DNA of 64,000 nt from Pseudomonas gregormendelii (GTDB lineage Bacteria; Pseudomonadota; Gammaproteobacteria; Pseudomonadales; Pseudomonadaceae): contig NZ_JADEVO010000004.1 of NCBI RefSeq assembly GCF_017114825.1, forward strand, positions 174,250 to 238,249, given 5' to 3'. Of this stretch, positions 55,916-64,000 are shown one piece after another (the stretch's first letter is position 1; each line of letters starts with the position of its first letter). Both the position numbers and the translations under genes were made by a program. A model generated the notes under the pieces. That model was not told the DNA's origin and made no database searches. It saw nothing but the letters and a program-made list of their open reading frames with translations.

Positions 55916-57400
55916 TTACTTGTTCAGGCGGAAATCTGCCTCGGCTGCGGCGAAGCGCTGCAGCATGCCTGCCGTCGGTGCGCCGAGCTTGCTGACGATG
56001 TAGATCGCCAGGCTGGCGAAGATAAAGCCCGGGATGATTTCGTACAGGCCCAGCAGTTCGAAGTGCTTCCACACGATCACAGTGATCGCGCCAACCAGGA
56101 TACCGGCCAGCGCGCCGTTGCGGGTCATGTCTTTCCAGATCACGGAAATCAGCACAACCGGACCGAACGCAGCCCCAAAACCTGCCCAGGCGTAGCTCAC
56201 CAGGCCCAGTACGCGGTTTTCCGGGTTGGCGGCCATCGCGATGGCGATCAGGGCAACCAGCAGCACCATGGCGCGGCCGACCCAGACCAGCTCGACCTGG
56301 GAAGCGGATTTACGCAGGAAGGTCTTGTAGAAGTCTTCGGTCAGGGCGCTCGAGCACACCAGCAGCTGGCAGCTCAGGGTGCTCATCACAGCCGCGAGAA
56401 TGGCCGACAGCAGTACACCGGCGACCCATGGGTTGAAGAGGATTTTCGCCAGCTCGATGAACACGCGCTCTGGGTTTTCGGTCACGGGACCGGCCACTTC
56501 AGGGTGCGCAGCGAAGTACGCAATGCCGAAGAAACCGACAGCCACGGTGCCACCCAGGCACAGGATCATCCAGGCCATGGAGATGCGACGCGCCTTGGCG
56601 ATCGACTTGACCGAATCCGCCGCCATGAAACGCGCGAGGATGTGCGGCTGGCCGAAGTAGCCCAGGCCCCAGCCCATCAGCGAGATGATGCCGATGAAGG
56701 TGGTGTTTTTCAGCATGTCGAAGTTGCTTGGATCTTGCGCTTCGATAGCCAGGAACGTGGTGTCGACGCCGCCGGTGGCCAGCAGCACGATGATTGGCGT
56801 CAGCAACAGGGCAAAGATCATCAACGTGGCTTGCACGGTGTCGGTCCAGCTCACTGCCAGGAAACCACCCACGAAAGTGTAGGCAATAGTCGCCGCAGCA
56901 CCGGCCCACAGCGCAGTCTCGTAGGACATGCCGAAGGTGCTTTCGAACAGACGGGCGCCAGCCACGATGCCGGACGCGCAATAGATAGTGAAGAACACCA
57001 GGATCACAACCGCCGAGATAATCCGCAGCAGGCCGCTTTTGTCTTCAAAACGGCTGGAGAAGTAATCCGGCAGGGTCAGCGCATCGCCGTTGTGCTCGGT
57101 CTGCACACGCAGACGGCCGGCGACGAACAGCCAGTTCAGGTAGGCACCGATGATCAGCCCGATGGCGATCCAGCTTTCGGAGAGACCGGACATGTAGATA
57201 GCGCCCGGCAGGCCCATCAGCAACCAACCGCTCATATCGGAGGCGCCGGCGGACAATGCGGTTACCACGCTGCCCAGGCTACGACCGCCCAGAATGTAGT
57301 CGGAAAGGTTGTTGGTGGAGCGATAGGCCATTAAGCCGATCAGCACCATTGCTGCGATGTAGATCACGAACGTGATCAGGGTTGGATTGCTAACGCTCAT
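55916..57400 (-). CDS. putP: Sodium/proline symporter
   Basis: PutP is an SSS-family Na+/proline importer. The 494-residue protein has about 13 membrane helices, including DYILGGRSLGSVVTALSAGASDMSGWLLMGLPG (helices 1-2, Na+ site) and MGWGLGYFGQPHILARFMA. The ATG at 57400 gives the standard N-terminus; upstream in-frame codons lie in the operator region. It is divergent from putA with about 460 bases between, carrying five PutA-box-like repeats. Confidence 0.96.
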   Translation of the reverse strand: MSVSNPTLITFVIYIAAMVLIGLMAYRSTNNLSDYILGGRSLGSVVTALSAGASDMSGWLLMGLPGAIYMSGLSESWIAIGLIIGAYLNWLFVAGRLRVQTEHNGDALTLPDYFSSRFEDKSGLLRIISAVVILVFFTIYCASGIVAGARLFESTFGMSYETALWAGAAATIAYTFVGGFLAVSWTDTVQATLMIFALLLTPIIVLLATGGVDTTFLAIEAQDPSNFDMLKNTTFIGIISLMGWGLGYFGQPHILARFMAADSVKSIAKARRISMAWMILCLGGTVAVGFFGIAYFAAHPEVAGPVTENPERVFIELAKILFNPWVAGVLLSAILAAVMSTLSCQLLVCSSALTEDFYKTFLRKSASQVELVWVGRAMVLLVALIAIAMAANPENRVLGLVSYAWAGFGAAFGPVVLISVIWKDMTRNGALAGILVGAITVIVWKHFELLGLYEIIPGFIFASLAIYIVSKLGAPTAGMLQRFAAAEADFRLNK

Positions 57401-57551
57401 TAAGTTACGCCCTGGCTTTGTTTTTATGTAGCGGCGGTTTTGGCTAACCGCTCGCAAACGACGACGTTTGACAGACGATTGTGTATCCCGCGCATTTATG
57501 ACTGATGTTTCCCCAGGAAAGCCATCAGCCGGCACACCTGACTTTGGAGCC

Positions 57552-57793
57552 GGTTGCACCTTCGCCGCGAATGCTATTCAACAAAGCAAATAAGGTGCAA
57601 CCTGTTTCTAGCGAATAAGTTGCACCTAGTCGGAATTATTTGCCAAATGCCGTTTCTTGCTCCCTTTTAGGGCGGTTTTCAACGATTGCTATAAGTAAAA
57701 GCACCAAGCAGGAGCGGTACCTTCGTACCGGAATTTATTTCCTGACGAACTGCCTGTAATTCCAACAAAAAAAGGGTTGCACCCGGTTGCACC
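57552..57793. promoter_or_regulatory. Array of five GGTTGCACC boxes, likely PutA operators
   Basis: The 9-mer (G/A)GTTGCACC occurs at 57552-57560, 57594-57602 (inverted), 57618-57626, 57775-57783 and 57785-57793. The core GTTGCA equals the operator hexamer described for E. coli PutA, and the putA gene here encodes the matching ribbon-helix-helix N-terminus. The last two boxes are 10 bases apart, one helical turn. A GC-rich hairpin (CGGTAC-CTTC-GTACCG, 57715-57730) lies between the groups. The rest of 57401-57863 shows no gene. Confidence 0.7.
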
Positions 57794-57863
57794 TCGATCA
57801 GCGCAGGGCTAATCTTGCCGCCAGCTGATGCCACGCAGTTGTGGCAAACATGAGGATAAAAAT

Positions 57864-60800
57864 ATGGCTACCACCACTCTTGGGGTCAAACTTGACGACC
57901 CGACCCGCGATCGCCTGAAGGCTGCCGCGACCTCGATTGATCGCACGCCGCACTGGCTGATCAAGCAGGCCATCTTCAATTACCTGGAGAAACTCGAGGG
58001 TGGTGCAACCCTGACCGAACTGAACGGCTTGACCAAGGATTCCGACGACTCTGTCGATGCGCCTCTGGATCATGCTCATCAGTGCTTCCTGGAATTTGCT
58101 GAAAGCATCCTGCCGCAATCGGTACTGCGCGCCTCGATCACTGCCGCCTACCGCCGCCCTGAGCCAGAAGTCGTGCCGATGCTGATCGAGCAGGCTCGCC
58201 TGCCAGCGAGCATGGCCGAAGCCACCAACAAACTCGCCGCCTCGATTGCGGAAAAACTGCGCAACCAGAAGAGCGCCGGCGGCCGGGCCGGGATTGTCCA
58301 GGGCCTGCTGCAGGAATTTTCCCTGTCTTCCCAGGAAGGCGTGGCACTGATGTGCCTGGCCGAAGCGCTACTGCGTATCCCGGACAAAGGCACACGCGAC
58401 GCACTGATCCGCGACAAGATCAGCACTGGCAACTGGCACCCGCACCTTGGCAACAGCCCTTCGCTGTTCGTTAACGCTGCCACCTGGGGCTTGCTGCTGA
58501 CCGGCAAACTGGTCTCCACCCATAATGAAGCCGGCCTGACTTCGTCCCTGAGCCGCATCATCGGCAAGAGCGGCGAGCCGATGATCCGCAAGGGCGTCGA
58601 CATGGCCATGCGCCTGATGGGCGAGCAGTTCGTCACCGGCGAAACCATTGCTGAAGCCCTGGCCAATGCGAGCAAGTTCGAAGCCAAGGGCTTCCGCTAC
58701 TCCTACGACATGCTCGGTGAAGCCGCGCTCACCGAGCACGACGCGCAGAAATACCTGGCGTCGTACGAACAAGCCATCCACTCGATCGGCAAAGCATCCC
58801 ACGGTCGTGGGATTTATGAAGGTCCGGGCATCTCCATCAAGCTGTCGGCACTGCACCCGCGTTACAGCCGTGCACAGTACGAGCGCGTAATGGAAGAGCT
58901 GTACCCGCGCCTGCTTTCGCTGACCTTGCTGGCCAAGCAGTACGACATCGGCCTGAACATCGATGCCGAAGAAGCCGACCGCCTCGAGCTGTCGCTGGAC
59001 CTGCTGGAGCGCCTGTGCTTCGAGCCGCAACTGACCGGCTGGAACGGCATCGGCTTCGTGATCCAGGCTTACCAGAAACGTTGCCCTTACGTGATCGACT
59101 ACGTGATCGACCTGGCTCGTCGCAGCCGTCATCGCCTGATGATCCGCCTGGTGAAAGGCGCGTACTGGGACAGCGAAATCAAGCGCGCACAGGTCGAAGG
59201 CCTGGAAGGCTACCCGGTCTACACCCGCAAGGTGTACACCGACGTGTCCTACATCGCTTGCGCCCGCAAATTGCTGTCGGTGCCGGAAGTCATCTACCCG
59301 CAATTCGCCACGCACAACGCCCACACCTTGTCGGCCATTTACCACATCGCCGGGCAGAACTATTACCCGGGTCAATACGAATTCCAGTGCCTGCACGGCA
59401 TGGGCGAACCGCTGTATGAGCAGGTTGTGGGCAAGGTTTCCGAAGGCAAGCTGAACCGTCCGTGCCGTGTGTATGCACCGGTCGGCACCCACGAAACACT
59501 GTTGGCGTACCTGGTACGTCGCCTGCTGGAAAACGGCGCGAACACCTCGTTCGTCAACCGCATCGCCGACCAGTCAATCTCGATCCAGGAGCTGGTGGCC
59601 GATCCGGTAGCCAGCATCGAGCAGATGGCTACGCTGGAAGGCGGTTTCGGCCTGCCACACCCGCGTATCCCGCTGCCGCGTGACCTGTATGGTGCCGAGC
59701 GCGCCAACTCCAGCGGCATCGACATGGCCAACGAACATCGCCTGGCCTCGCTGTCCTGTGCCCTGCTGGCCACCGCTCACAACAACTGGAAAGCCGCGCC
59801 GATGCTCGGTTGCGCGTCCAGCACTGAAACCCCTGCGCCTGTCCTGAACCCTTCGGATCTGCGTGACGTGGTCGGCCATGTGCAGGAAGCGACGGTCGAA
59901 GACGTCGATAACGCGATCCAGTGCGCCCTGAACGCCGCACCGATCTGGCAGGCCACCCCGCCCGCCGAACGTGCGGCCATTCTGGAACGTGCCGCCGACT
60001 TGATGGAAGGCGAGATCCAGCCGCTGATGGGCCTGCTGGCCCGCGAAGCGGGCAAGACTTTCGCCAACGCCATCGCCGAAGTGCGTGAAGCCGTGGACTT
60101 CCTGCGTTACTACGCGGTACAGGCGCGCAACGATTTCACCAACGACGCACATCGCCCACTGGGTCCTGTGGTCTGCATCAGCCCCTGGAACTTCCCGCTG
60201 GCGATCTTCAGCGGCCAGGTCGCTGCAGCACTGGCGGCCGGCAACCCGGTGTTGGCCAAGCCTGCAGAGCAAACTCCGCTGGTGGCCGCCCAGGCCGTGC
60301 GCCTGATGTTGGAGGCCGGCATTCCTGAAGGCGTTCTGCAGTTGCTGCCAGGCCGTGGCGAAACCGTGGGTGCCCGCCTGGTCGGCGACGATCGGGTCAA
60401 AGGCGTGATGTTCACCGGTTCCACCGAAGTCGCACGCTTGCTGCAGCGCAACGTCGCGGGTCGCCTGGATGCCCAGGGCCGTCCGATCCCGCTGATCGCC
60501 GAAACCGGCGGCCAGAACGCGATGATCGTCGACTCCTCGGCACTGACCGAACAGGTGGTCATAGACGTCGTTTCCTCGGCCTTCGACAGCGCCGGTCAAC
60601 GTTGCTCTGCTCTGCGCGTGCTGTGCCTGCAGGAAGATTCCGCCGACCGCGTGATCGAAATGCTCAAGGGCGCCATGGCGGAATGCCGTCTTGGTAACCC
60701 GGAGCGCCTGTCCGTGGACATCGGCCCGGTGATCGACGCCGAAGCCAAGGCTGGCATCGAGAAGCACATCCAGGGCATGCGCGACAAAGGGCGCAATGTT

Positions 60801-61814
60801 TACCAGGTGGCGATCGCCAACAGCGAAGAAGTCAAACGCGGCACCTTCGTGATGCCGACCCTGATCGAGCTGGAAAGCTTCGACGAGCTGCAACGGGAGA
60901 TCTTCGGCCCGGTATTGCATGTGGTCCGTTACAAGCGCAAGGACATCGACCAGTTGATCGGGCAGATCAATGCGTCCGGCTACGGCCTGACCCTGGGCGT
61001 GCACACGCGCATCGACGAGACCATCGCCAAAGTGATCGACAACGTCAACGCCGGTAACGTCTACGTCAACCGCAACATTGTCGGCGCAGTAGTGGGTGTT
61101 CAACCGTTCGGCGGCGAAGGCCTGTCGGGCACTGGCCCGAAAGCCGGTGGTCCGCTGTACCTGTACCGCCTGCTGTCGACTCGTCCTACCGACGCGATTG
61201 AACAATCCTTCGCTCGGGGCGATGCTCTCGCAGCACCGGACGTTCGTCTGCGTGACGCCATGAGCAAGCCGCTGACAGCCCTGAAAGCCTGGGCCGACAG
61301 CAACAAGTTCGCCGACCTGGCAACCTTGTGCGTGCAGTTCGCGAAGCAATCGCAGAGCGGTATTACCCGTGTTCTGGCGGGCCCGACCGGCGAACGCAAC
61401 AGCTACGCCATCCTACCGCGCGAACACGTATTGTGCCTGGCGGAAGTCGAAGGCGACCTGCTGACTCAACTGGCTGCTGTGCTGGCAGTCGGTGGTTCGG
61501 CCGTGTGGCCGGAAGCCGAATTGACCAAAGCGGTGTTCGCACGTCTGCCGAAGGACGTACAGGCTCGCATCAAACTGGTTTCCGACTGGAGCAAGGACGA
61601 GGTGGTGTTTGATGCGGTTCTGCATCACGGCCATTCCGACCAGCTGCGTGCGGTCTGCCAGCAGGTGGCCAAGCGTGCAGGTGCGATTGTCGGCGTTCAT
61701 GGGTTGTCCCAGGGCGAAACCAGCATTGCCCTGGAGCGTCTGGTGATCGAGCGGGCGTTGAGCGTCAACACCGCTGCGGCAGGTGGTAACGCCAGCCTGA
61801 TGACGATCGGTTAA
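57864..61814 (+). CDS. putA: Trifunctional PutA: transcriptional repressor / proline dehydrogenase / P5C dehydrogenase
   Basis: PutA oxidises proline to glutamate in two steps and represses put genes when proline is scarce. The 1316-residue chain starts at the ATG at 57864 (AGGA upstream). Residues 2-47 form a ribbon-helix-helix DNA-binding domain (TTTLGVKLDDPTRDRLKAA). The FAD-linked proline dehydrogenase follows (RLVKGAYWDSEIKRAQ, FATHNAHTL). The aldehyde dehydrogenase domain has Glu880 in AETGGQ and nucleophile Cys914 in GQRCSALR. A C-terminal ALDH-like cap domain ends the protein. Divergent putP supplies the substrate. Confidence 0.97.
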   Translation: MATTTLGVKLDDPTRDRLKAAATSIDRTPHWLIKQAIFNYLEKLEGGATLTELNGLTKDSDDSVDAPLDHAHQCFLEFAESILPQSVLRASITAAYRRPEPEVVPMLIEQARLPASMAEATNKLAASIAEKLRNQKSAGGRAGIVQGLLQEFSLSSQEGVALMCLAEALLRIPDKGTRDALIRDKISTGNWHPHLGNSPSLFVNAATWGLLLTGKLVSTHNEAGLTSSLSRIIGKSGEPMIRKGVDMAMRLMGEQFVTGETIAEALANASKFEAKGFRYSYDMLGEAALTEHDAQKYLASYEQAIHSIGKASHGRGIYEGPGISIKLSALHPRYSRAQYERVMEELYPRLLSLTLLAKQYDIGLNIDAEEADRLELSLDLLERLCFEPQLTGWNGIGFVIQAYQKRCPYVIDYVIDLARRSRHRLMIRLVKGAYWDSEIKRAQVEGLEGYPVYTRKVYTDVSYIACARKLLSVPEVIYPQFATHNAHTLSAIYHIAGQNYYPGQYEFQCLHGMGEPLYEQVVGKVSEGKLNRPCRVYAPVGTHETLLAYLVRRLLENGANTSFVNRIADQSISIQELVADPVASIEQMATLEGGFGLPHPRIPLPRDLYGAERANSSGIDMANEHRLASLSCALLATAHNNWKAAPMLGCASSTETPAPVLNPSDLRDVVGHVQEATVEDVDNAIQCALNAAPIWQATPPAERAAILERAADLMEGEIQPLMGLLAREAGKTFANAIAEVREAVDFLRYYAVQARNDFTNDAHRPLGPVVCISPWNFPLAIFSGQVAAALAAGNPVLAKPAEQTPLVAAQAVRLMLEAGIPEGVLQLLPGRGETVGARLVGDDRVKGVMFTGSTEVARLLQRNVAGRLDAQGRPIPLIAETGGQNAMIVDSSALTEQVVIDVVSSAFDSAGQRCSALRVLCLQEDSADRVIEMLKGAMAECRLGNPERLSVDIGPVIDAEAKAGIEKHIQGMRDKGRNVYQVAIANSEEVKRGTFVMPTLIELESFDELQREIFGPVLHVVRYKRKDIDQLIGQINASGYGLTLGVHTRIDETIAKVIDNVNAGNVYVNRNIVGAVVGVQPFGGEGLSGTGPKAGGPLYLYRLLSTRPTDAIEQSFARGDALAAPDVRLRDAMSKPLTALKAWADSNKFADLATLCVQFAKQSQSGITRVLAGPTGERNSYAILPREHVLCLAEVEGDLLTQLAAVLAVGGSAVWPEAELTKAVFARLPKDVQARIKLVSDWSKDEVVFDAVLHHGHSDQLRAVCQQVAKRAGAIVGVHGLSQGETSIALERLVIERALSVNTAAAGGNASLMTIG

Positions 61815-61826
61815 ACCGAGAAGCCG

Positions 61827-61850
61827 GGCACCCTTTGGGGGTGCCTGGTG
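61827..61850 (+). terminator. Probable terminator of putA
   Basis: GGCACCC-TTTGG-GGGTGCC followed by TGGTGTTT lies 13 bases past the putA stop. The T run is weak. Confidence 0.5.
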
Positions 61851-61861
61851 TTTAGAAGCAA

Positions 61862-61941
61862 GATCAAAAGATCGCAGCCTTCGGCAGCTCCTACAGAGAA
61901 ATTCGATCCCCTGTAGGAGCTGCCGAAGGCTGCGATCTTTT
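61862..61941. repeat. Inverted REP pair (GATCGCAGCCTTCGG class)
   Basis: AAAAGATCGCAGCCTTCGGC and its exact inverse GCCGAAGGCTGCGATCTTTT enclose about 40 bases that include GTAGGAGCTGC. It is the cleanest copy of this class in the window and may assist putA termination. Confidence 0.9.
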
Positions 61942-62027
61942 ACTTGTCCATCACCAGAATCAATCTTCCTGTTCACCCCGCCCTCCCCACGTCTAGACTC
62001 GGCCCATTCCAAAAAAGGTAGGCCGCC

Positions 62028-63830
62028 ATGTCCGAGACGTTGCTCAGTTCCCGCAATCTGGCTTTCGAGCTGTACGAAGTCCTCGATGCCGAAGGCCTGA
62101 CCCAGCGCGAGCGATTCGCCGAGCACAATCGTGAGACCTTCGATGCCGCACTGGGCACCGCTCGCAGTATTGCCGAAAAATTCTTCGCGCCGCACAACCG
62201 CAAGGGCGACGAGAACGAACCCCGTTACGAGGACGGCCAGGCGATTCTGATCCCGGAAGTGAAGCCCGCAGTGGACGCTTTTCTCGAAGCCGGTTTCCTC
62301 AATGCCGCGCGTAGTTTCGAAGCCGGTGGCATGCAATTGCCCACGCTGTTGTCCCAGGCCTGCTTCGCGCACTTCCAGTCGGCAAACGCGGCCTCAACCT
62401 CTTACCCGTTCCTGACCATGGGCGCAGCCAACCTGATCGAAAGCTTCGGCACCGAGGAGCAAAAGCGGCGTTTCCTGCAGCCGATGATCGACGGCCGTTT
62501 CTTCGGCACCATGGCGTTGACCGAACCCCATGCCGGTTCCTCGCTGTCGGATATTCGCACCCGCGCCGAACCTGCATCCGATGGCACTTATCGGCTCAAG
62601 GGCAACAAGATCTTCATTTCCGGCGGCGATCACCCGCTATCGGAAAACATCGTGCACATGGTGTTGGCCAAACTGCCGGACGCGCCGGCCGGGGTGAAGG
62701 GTATTTCGCTGTTCATCGTCCCCAAATTCATGGTCAACGACGACGGCAGCCTGGGCAAGCGCAACGATGTATTGCTGGCCGGTCTCTTCCACAAGATGGG
62801 CTGGCGCGGCACTACGTCCACGGCGCTCAACTTCGGCGATAACGGCGACTGCGTGGGATATCTGGTGGGTAAACCGCACCACGGCCTGAGCTACATGTTC
62901 CAGATGATGAACGAAGCGCGGATCGGCGTCGGCATGGGCGCCGTCATGCTCGGCTACGCCGGCTATCTGTACTCGCTGGAATATGCGCGCGAGCGGCCAC
63001 AGGGCCGGGTGCCCGACAGCAAGGATCCAAATACCGCACCCGTGGCGATCATCCAGCACGCCGACGTCAAGCGCATGTTGCTGACGCAGAAGGCCTATGT
63101 GGAAGGCTCTTTCGACCTCGGGTTGTACGCGGCGCGGTTGTTTGATGACACCACCACGCTTGAGACTGAAAGCGAGCGCAAGCAGGCTCATGAACTGCTG
63201 GACCTGCTGACGCCAATCGTCAAATCCTGGCCGTCGGAGTTCTGCCTCAAGGCCAATGAACTGGCGATCCAGATCCTCGGCGGTCACGGTTACACCCGCG
63301 AATACCCGGTGGAGCAGTACTACCGCGATAACCGTTTGAATCCGATCCACGAAGGCACTCATGGTATTCAGTCGCTGGATCTACTGGGGCGCAAGCTGGG
63401 GCAGAACGGTGGTGCGGGGCTCAAGCAATTGATCCGCCTGATCGCCAACACGGCCGAGCGTGCTCAGGCATACGAGTCGTTAACGCCGCTGCGTGAACCG
63501 CTGGAGAAGCTGGTGGCGCGCCTGCAAACCGTGACCATTGGCCTGCTGACCGACCTGGGTCAAGGCAGGGTCATCAGCAGCCTGGCCAACTCTGCCCTGT
63601 ACCTGAAAGTGTTCGGGCACACGGTGATCGGCTGGCGCTGGCTGGAACAGGCGATTCGCGCCGAGGAAGGGTTGGCCAGGGGCGATGCGGCGGACGTCAG
63701 CTTCTATAAAGGCAAGTTGCAGGCGGCGCGGTATTTCCTCACTTGGGAAGTGCCGGGCTGCCACCATGAGCTGGCGATTCTTGAGACCCGGGATGATGTT
63801 TGTCTTGGGATGCAGGATGAGTGGTTTTAA
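62028..63830 (+). CDS. Acyl-CoA dehydrogenase (large, DmdC/FadE-like)
   Basis: A 600-residue flavoprotein that introduces a trans-2 double bond into an acyl-CoA. It has the long form with an extra N-terminal helix bundle and a C-terminal extension. MALTEPHAGSSLSDIRT binds FAD, and the catalytic base is predicted as Glu442 in NPIHEGTHGIQSLDLLG, the position used by this subfamily. ATG at 62028 has AGG upstream. In P. aeruginosa the counterpart (PA5020) has a paralogue nearby; chain-length preference is not deducible here. It is the last intact gene before the insertion sequence. Confidence 0.88.
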   Translation: MSETLLSSRNLAFELYEVLDAEGLTQRERFAEHNRETFDAALGTARSIAEKFFAPHNRKGDENEPRYEDGQAILIPEVKPAVDAFLEAGFLNAARSFEAGGMQLPTLLSQACFAHFQSANAASTSYPFLTMGAANLIESFGTEEQKRRFLQPMIDGRFFGTMALTEPHAGSSLSDIRTRAEPASDGTYRLKGNKIFISGGDHPLSENIVHMVLAKLPDAPAGVKGISLFIVPKFMVNDDGSLGKRNDVLLAGLFHKMGWRGTTSTALNFGDNGDCVGYLVGKPHHGLSYMFQMMNEARIGVGMGAVMLGYAGYLYSLEYARERPQGRVPDSKDPNTAPVAIIQHADVKRMLLTQKAYVEGSFDLGLYAARLFDDTTTLETESERKQAHELLDLLTPIVKSWPSEFCLKANELAIQILGGHGYTREYPVEQYYRDNRLNPIHEGTHGIQSLDLLGRKLGQNGGAGLKQLIRLIANTAERAQAYESLTPLREPLEKLVARLQTVTIGLLTDLGQGRVISSLANSALYLKVFGHTVIGWRWLEQAIRAEEGLARGDAADVSFYKGKLQAARYFLTWEVPGCHHELAILETRDDVCLGMQDEWF

Positions 63831-63861
63831 CCAAAGCCGAAGTAGTACTGCTCAAATCCAA

Positions 63862-63873
63862 TCGCGGGCAAGC
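63862..63873. repeat. REP remnant interrupted by the insertion sequence
   Basis: TCGCGGGCAAGC matches the left part of the GCGGGCAAGCCCGC REP class and stops exactly where the IS end (TGAACTGG) begins. The remaining REP half should lie beyond the other IS end, outside the window. Confidence 0.7.
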
Positions 63874-64000
63874 TGAACTGGTCAAGCAATCCCGGACACC
63901 GTTTACGGTGCTTATGCCGCTTTTTGCTCCATAGCTATTGGCGACAGGTAGTTGTTGTAGCTGTGGAGCCTGGTGCGGTTGTAGTACATGAAGAAACGCA
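63874..64000 (-). mobile_element. Edge of an IS3-family insertion sequence (continues outside window)
   Basis: TGAACTGGTCAAGCAATCCC starts a terminal repeat-like end (TG...GGACACC, 63874-63900) and is followed by the 3' end of a transposase frame on the minus strand. Only 127 bases are visible, so the IS cannot be named. Confidence 0.8.
63912..64000 (-). CDS. IS3-family transposase OrfB, C-terminal fragment (truncated by window)
   Basis: The minus strand translates RFFMYYNRTRLHSYNNYLSP, then IAMEQKAA and stop (TAA at 63914-63912). This is the C-terminal end of the DDE integrase of IS3-family elements, in which YYNxxRxH...L(S/T)P is a hallmark. The catalytic residues lie outside the window. 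Confidence 0.82.
   Translation of the reverse strand, partial: RFFMYYNRTRLHSYNNYLSPIAMEQKAA

Noticed and set aside
59574..61349. A 591-codon minus-strand frame opposite putA
   Set aside because: Shadow of the P5C dehydrogenase part of putA.

Overview
The window is chromosomal DNA of a Pseudomonas, most likely of the fluorescens/putida side of the genus. Base composition is uniformly GC-rich. Gene order largely follows the P. aeruginosa PAO1 PA4961-PA5020 block as I recall it, and several intergenic spaces carry typical Pseudomonas REP palindromes. Almost everything is core genome. The only mobile element visible is the edge of an IS3-family insertion sequence at the extreme right, inserted into a REP.

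Layout. 1-9.6 kb: end of an AhpA/YtjB-type protein, an orphan PqiC-like lipoprotein, then a minus-strand run holding both topoisomerase IV subunits (parC, parE) with a retropepsin-like protease and a secreted phytase-like protein between them, followed upstream by yqiA, cpdA, yqiB and nudF (the E. coli parE-yqiA-cpdA-yqiB-nudF//tolC order is preserved). 10-16.4 kb: a DUF3298/RsiV-type lipoprotein, then a thiamine unit (promoter, TPP riboswitch, thiC, HMP transporter cytX) divergent from tolC. 16.4-22.2 kb: waaA, a LysR regulator divergent from an EmrE-type SMR pump, and an FAD oxidoreductase / aldo-keto reductase / divergent Nudix-like run.

22.3-42.9 kb is a lipopolysaccharide core island: hldE, msbA, waaL, a kinase-fold protein, a rhamnosyl-type glycosyltransferase, a GT2 enzyme, ssg, a PIG-L deacetylase (dnpA), mig-14, wapH, a carbamoyltransferase (wapO), a double-kinase protein, wapQ, wapP, waaP, waaG, waaC and waaF. 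Most genes from waaF down to ssg abut or overlap their neighbour by a few bases, so translation is probably coupled; a REP pair at 35.8 kb splits the run. The content fits a heavily phosphorylated, carbamoylated inner core and its export and ligation to O antigen.

42.9-51 kb: glnE, then the pyruvate dehydrogenase operon aceE-aceF behind a pair of perfect GTAGT-N3-ACTAC operators. 51-55.7 kb: a DipA-like PAS/GGDEF/EAL phosphodiesterase, msrA and rlmJ. 55.9-61.8 kb: divergent putP and putA, with five copies of a GGTTGCACC-type box between them that suit the DNA-binding N-terminus of PutA. 62-63.8 kb: a large acyl-CoA dehydrogenase, then the IS edge.

I found no CRISPR array, prophage, tRNA/rRNA gene or recognisable defence or secretion island. 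The best leads are regulatory (the aceE operator pair, the put operator array, the dipA leader) and enzymatic oddities (kinase-fold proteins lacking the catalytic Asp, a double-kinase chain, a Nudix box with an insertion).
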